Positions 63,605-64,000 of a DNA stretch of 64,000 nt are shown here, one piece after another. Source of the stretch: Flavobacteriales bacterium (GTDB taxonomy: Bacteria > Bacteroidota > Bacteroidia > Flavobacteriales_D > Crocinitomicaceae); NCBI GenBank assembly GCA_947497485.1, contig CANMHB010000007.1, forward strand, positions 102,371 to 166,370, in the 5' to 3' direction. Under the pieces are notes generated by a model that saw nothing but the letters and a program-made list of their open reading frames with translations, was not told the origin of the DNA and made no database searches. The stretch's first letter is position 1. Each line of letters begins with the position of its first letter. A program made the position numbers and the translations under genes.

Positions 63605-64000
63605 ATGAAATATTTCTTATATGGCCTATTTTATTTGAGTTTTTCCATTTACGCCAAAAATTCAAACCATAATCTCGATACATTAATAAATAGCGATTTT
63701 CTCAAAAAAAGTAGTCTAATTAAATATTCAAGCACCGATTCACTCTTGGTCGATTCTATAGGCATTAATTCCTTTTTAGGCCTCGTTTATTCCAAAAATT
63801 ACGAACAAAATCGTGATTGGACTTTACCCATTTATGAAATTAATAAGCACCTGTATAATGGGTTAATTCGTGTAATGGATTTTCAAAAGAGATTAATTGA
63901 AATAAAGCTTGTTGTTAAGGGTTATATTCTTGCAAAGATAAAATATGACACAAATTATATGCACAGCGATACTCTTCAAATTAAACAAATTAGTTTTTAC
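63605..64000 (+). CDS. Secreted hypothetical protein, cut at the window edge
   Basis: 132 codons from ATG 63605 to the window end without a stop. A signal peptide is likely (MKYFLYGLFYLSFSIYAK). The following ~110 residues (DTLINSDFLKKSSLIKYSSTD ... NRDWTLPIYEINKHLYNGL) match no family I know. It starts 13 bp after the Gly-rich cargo gene and may be cotranscribed with it. Length and C-terminus unknown. Confidence 0.65.
   Translation, partial: MKYFLYGLFYLSFSIYAKNSNHNLDTLINSDFLKKSSLIKYSSTDSLLVDSIGINSFLGLVYSKNYEQNRDWTLPIYEINKHLYNGLIRVMDFQKRLIEIKLVVKGYILAKIKYDTNYMHSDTLQIKQISFY

Noticed and set aside
1..64000. Mobile element, prophage or island
   Set aside because: No transposase, integrase, phage structural gene or tRNA attachment site is seen, and base composition looks even across the window.

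Overview
This is an AT-rich stretch of Bacteroidota chromosome, most likely from Flavobacteriales (a Crocinitomicaceae/Fluviicola-like lineage would fit, but the sequence cannot settle the genus). The evidence is: several exported proteins with C-terminal type IX secretion (T9SS) sorting domains, a PorZ-type and a PorE-type T9SS component, Bacteroidota-only families (DUF2851, DUF2279, choice-of-anchor L, Omp28-like), the TAnnTTTG promoter -7 element, and little Shine-Dalgarno signal before genes. I see no tRNA or rRNA gene, insertion sequence, prophage, integrase or CRISPR array. It reads as ordinary core chromosome with some accessory surface proteins, and I did not find an obvious new multi-gene system.

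Layout. 0-12 kb: a cut sirtuin gene, an Omp28-type T9SS cargo, a TrmH-like RNA methyltransferase, an operon of mutS, DUF4442, a ferric-iron-binding-protein-like lipoprotein and a small unknown, then lysS followed by a PorZ-type gene on the minus strand. 11-23 kb: bacilliredoxin plus Spx/ArsC-like protein, DUF2279, a LOG-family hydrolase, a PASTA protein / T9SS cargo / RluD operon, a PorE-like TPR-propeller-OmpA protein, and a tightly packed DUF2851, PspC, K+ channel, RmlD-like operon. 23-30 kb: two APC amino-acid permeases, a helix-hairpin-helix protein, apt, an acyl-CoA dehydrogenase, and rpsU with its own promoter and terminator. 30-37 kb: a HEAT-like protein, an OmpA lipoprotein, a choice-of-anchor-L type-B cargo, a second Omp28 cargo, and tcdA/tatD-type genes. 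37-50 kb: two POT peptide transporters, YraN, hutI, an alpha/beta hydrolase, aminopeptidase P, a 47-aa lipoprotein, gamma carbonic anhydrase, mutY, HU, a 30-residue mS38-like ribosomal peptide, RNase G, recX, proC and a thioredoxin. 50-64 kb: a TonB-dependent receptor, asnS, a secreted esterase, two unknowns, a degenerate DEAD-box-like protein next to a MazG-like pyrophosphatase, aldehyde dehydrogenase, GH16 glucanase, a large Gly-rich Ig-repeat cargo, and a cut secreted protein.

How it works together. The surface genes (PorZ and PorE-like machinery, at least five sorting-domain cargos, GH16, esterase, TonB receptor, POT and APC transporters) suggest a heterotroph that degrades polymers and takes up peptides and amino acids. 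Information-processing genes (mutS, mutY, recX, lysS, asnS, rluD, trmH-like, tcdA, rng, rpsU, HU) are mixed among them. Seven convergent gene pairs overlap or lie within 10 bp with no visible terminator, while other transcripts end in clear intrinsic hairpins.

The observations most worth following are the MazG / dead-helicase / unknown operon (56272-57597), a perfect inverted repeat over the hutI -7 element, the orphan iron-binding-protein-like lipoprotein, the rpsU leader without a Shine-Dalgarno sequence, and two very small genes (44458-44601 and 46781-46873).
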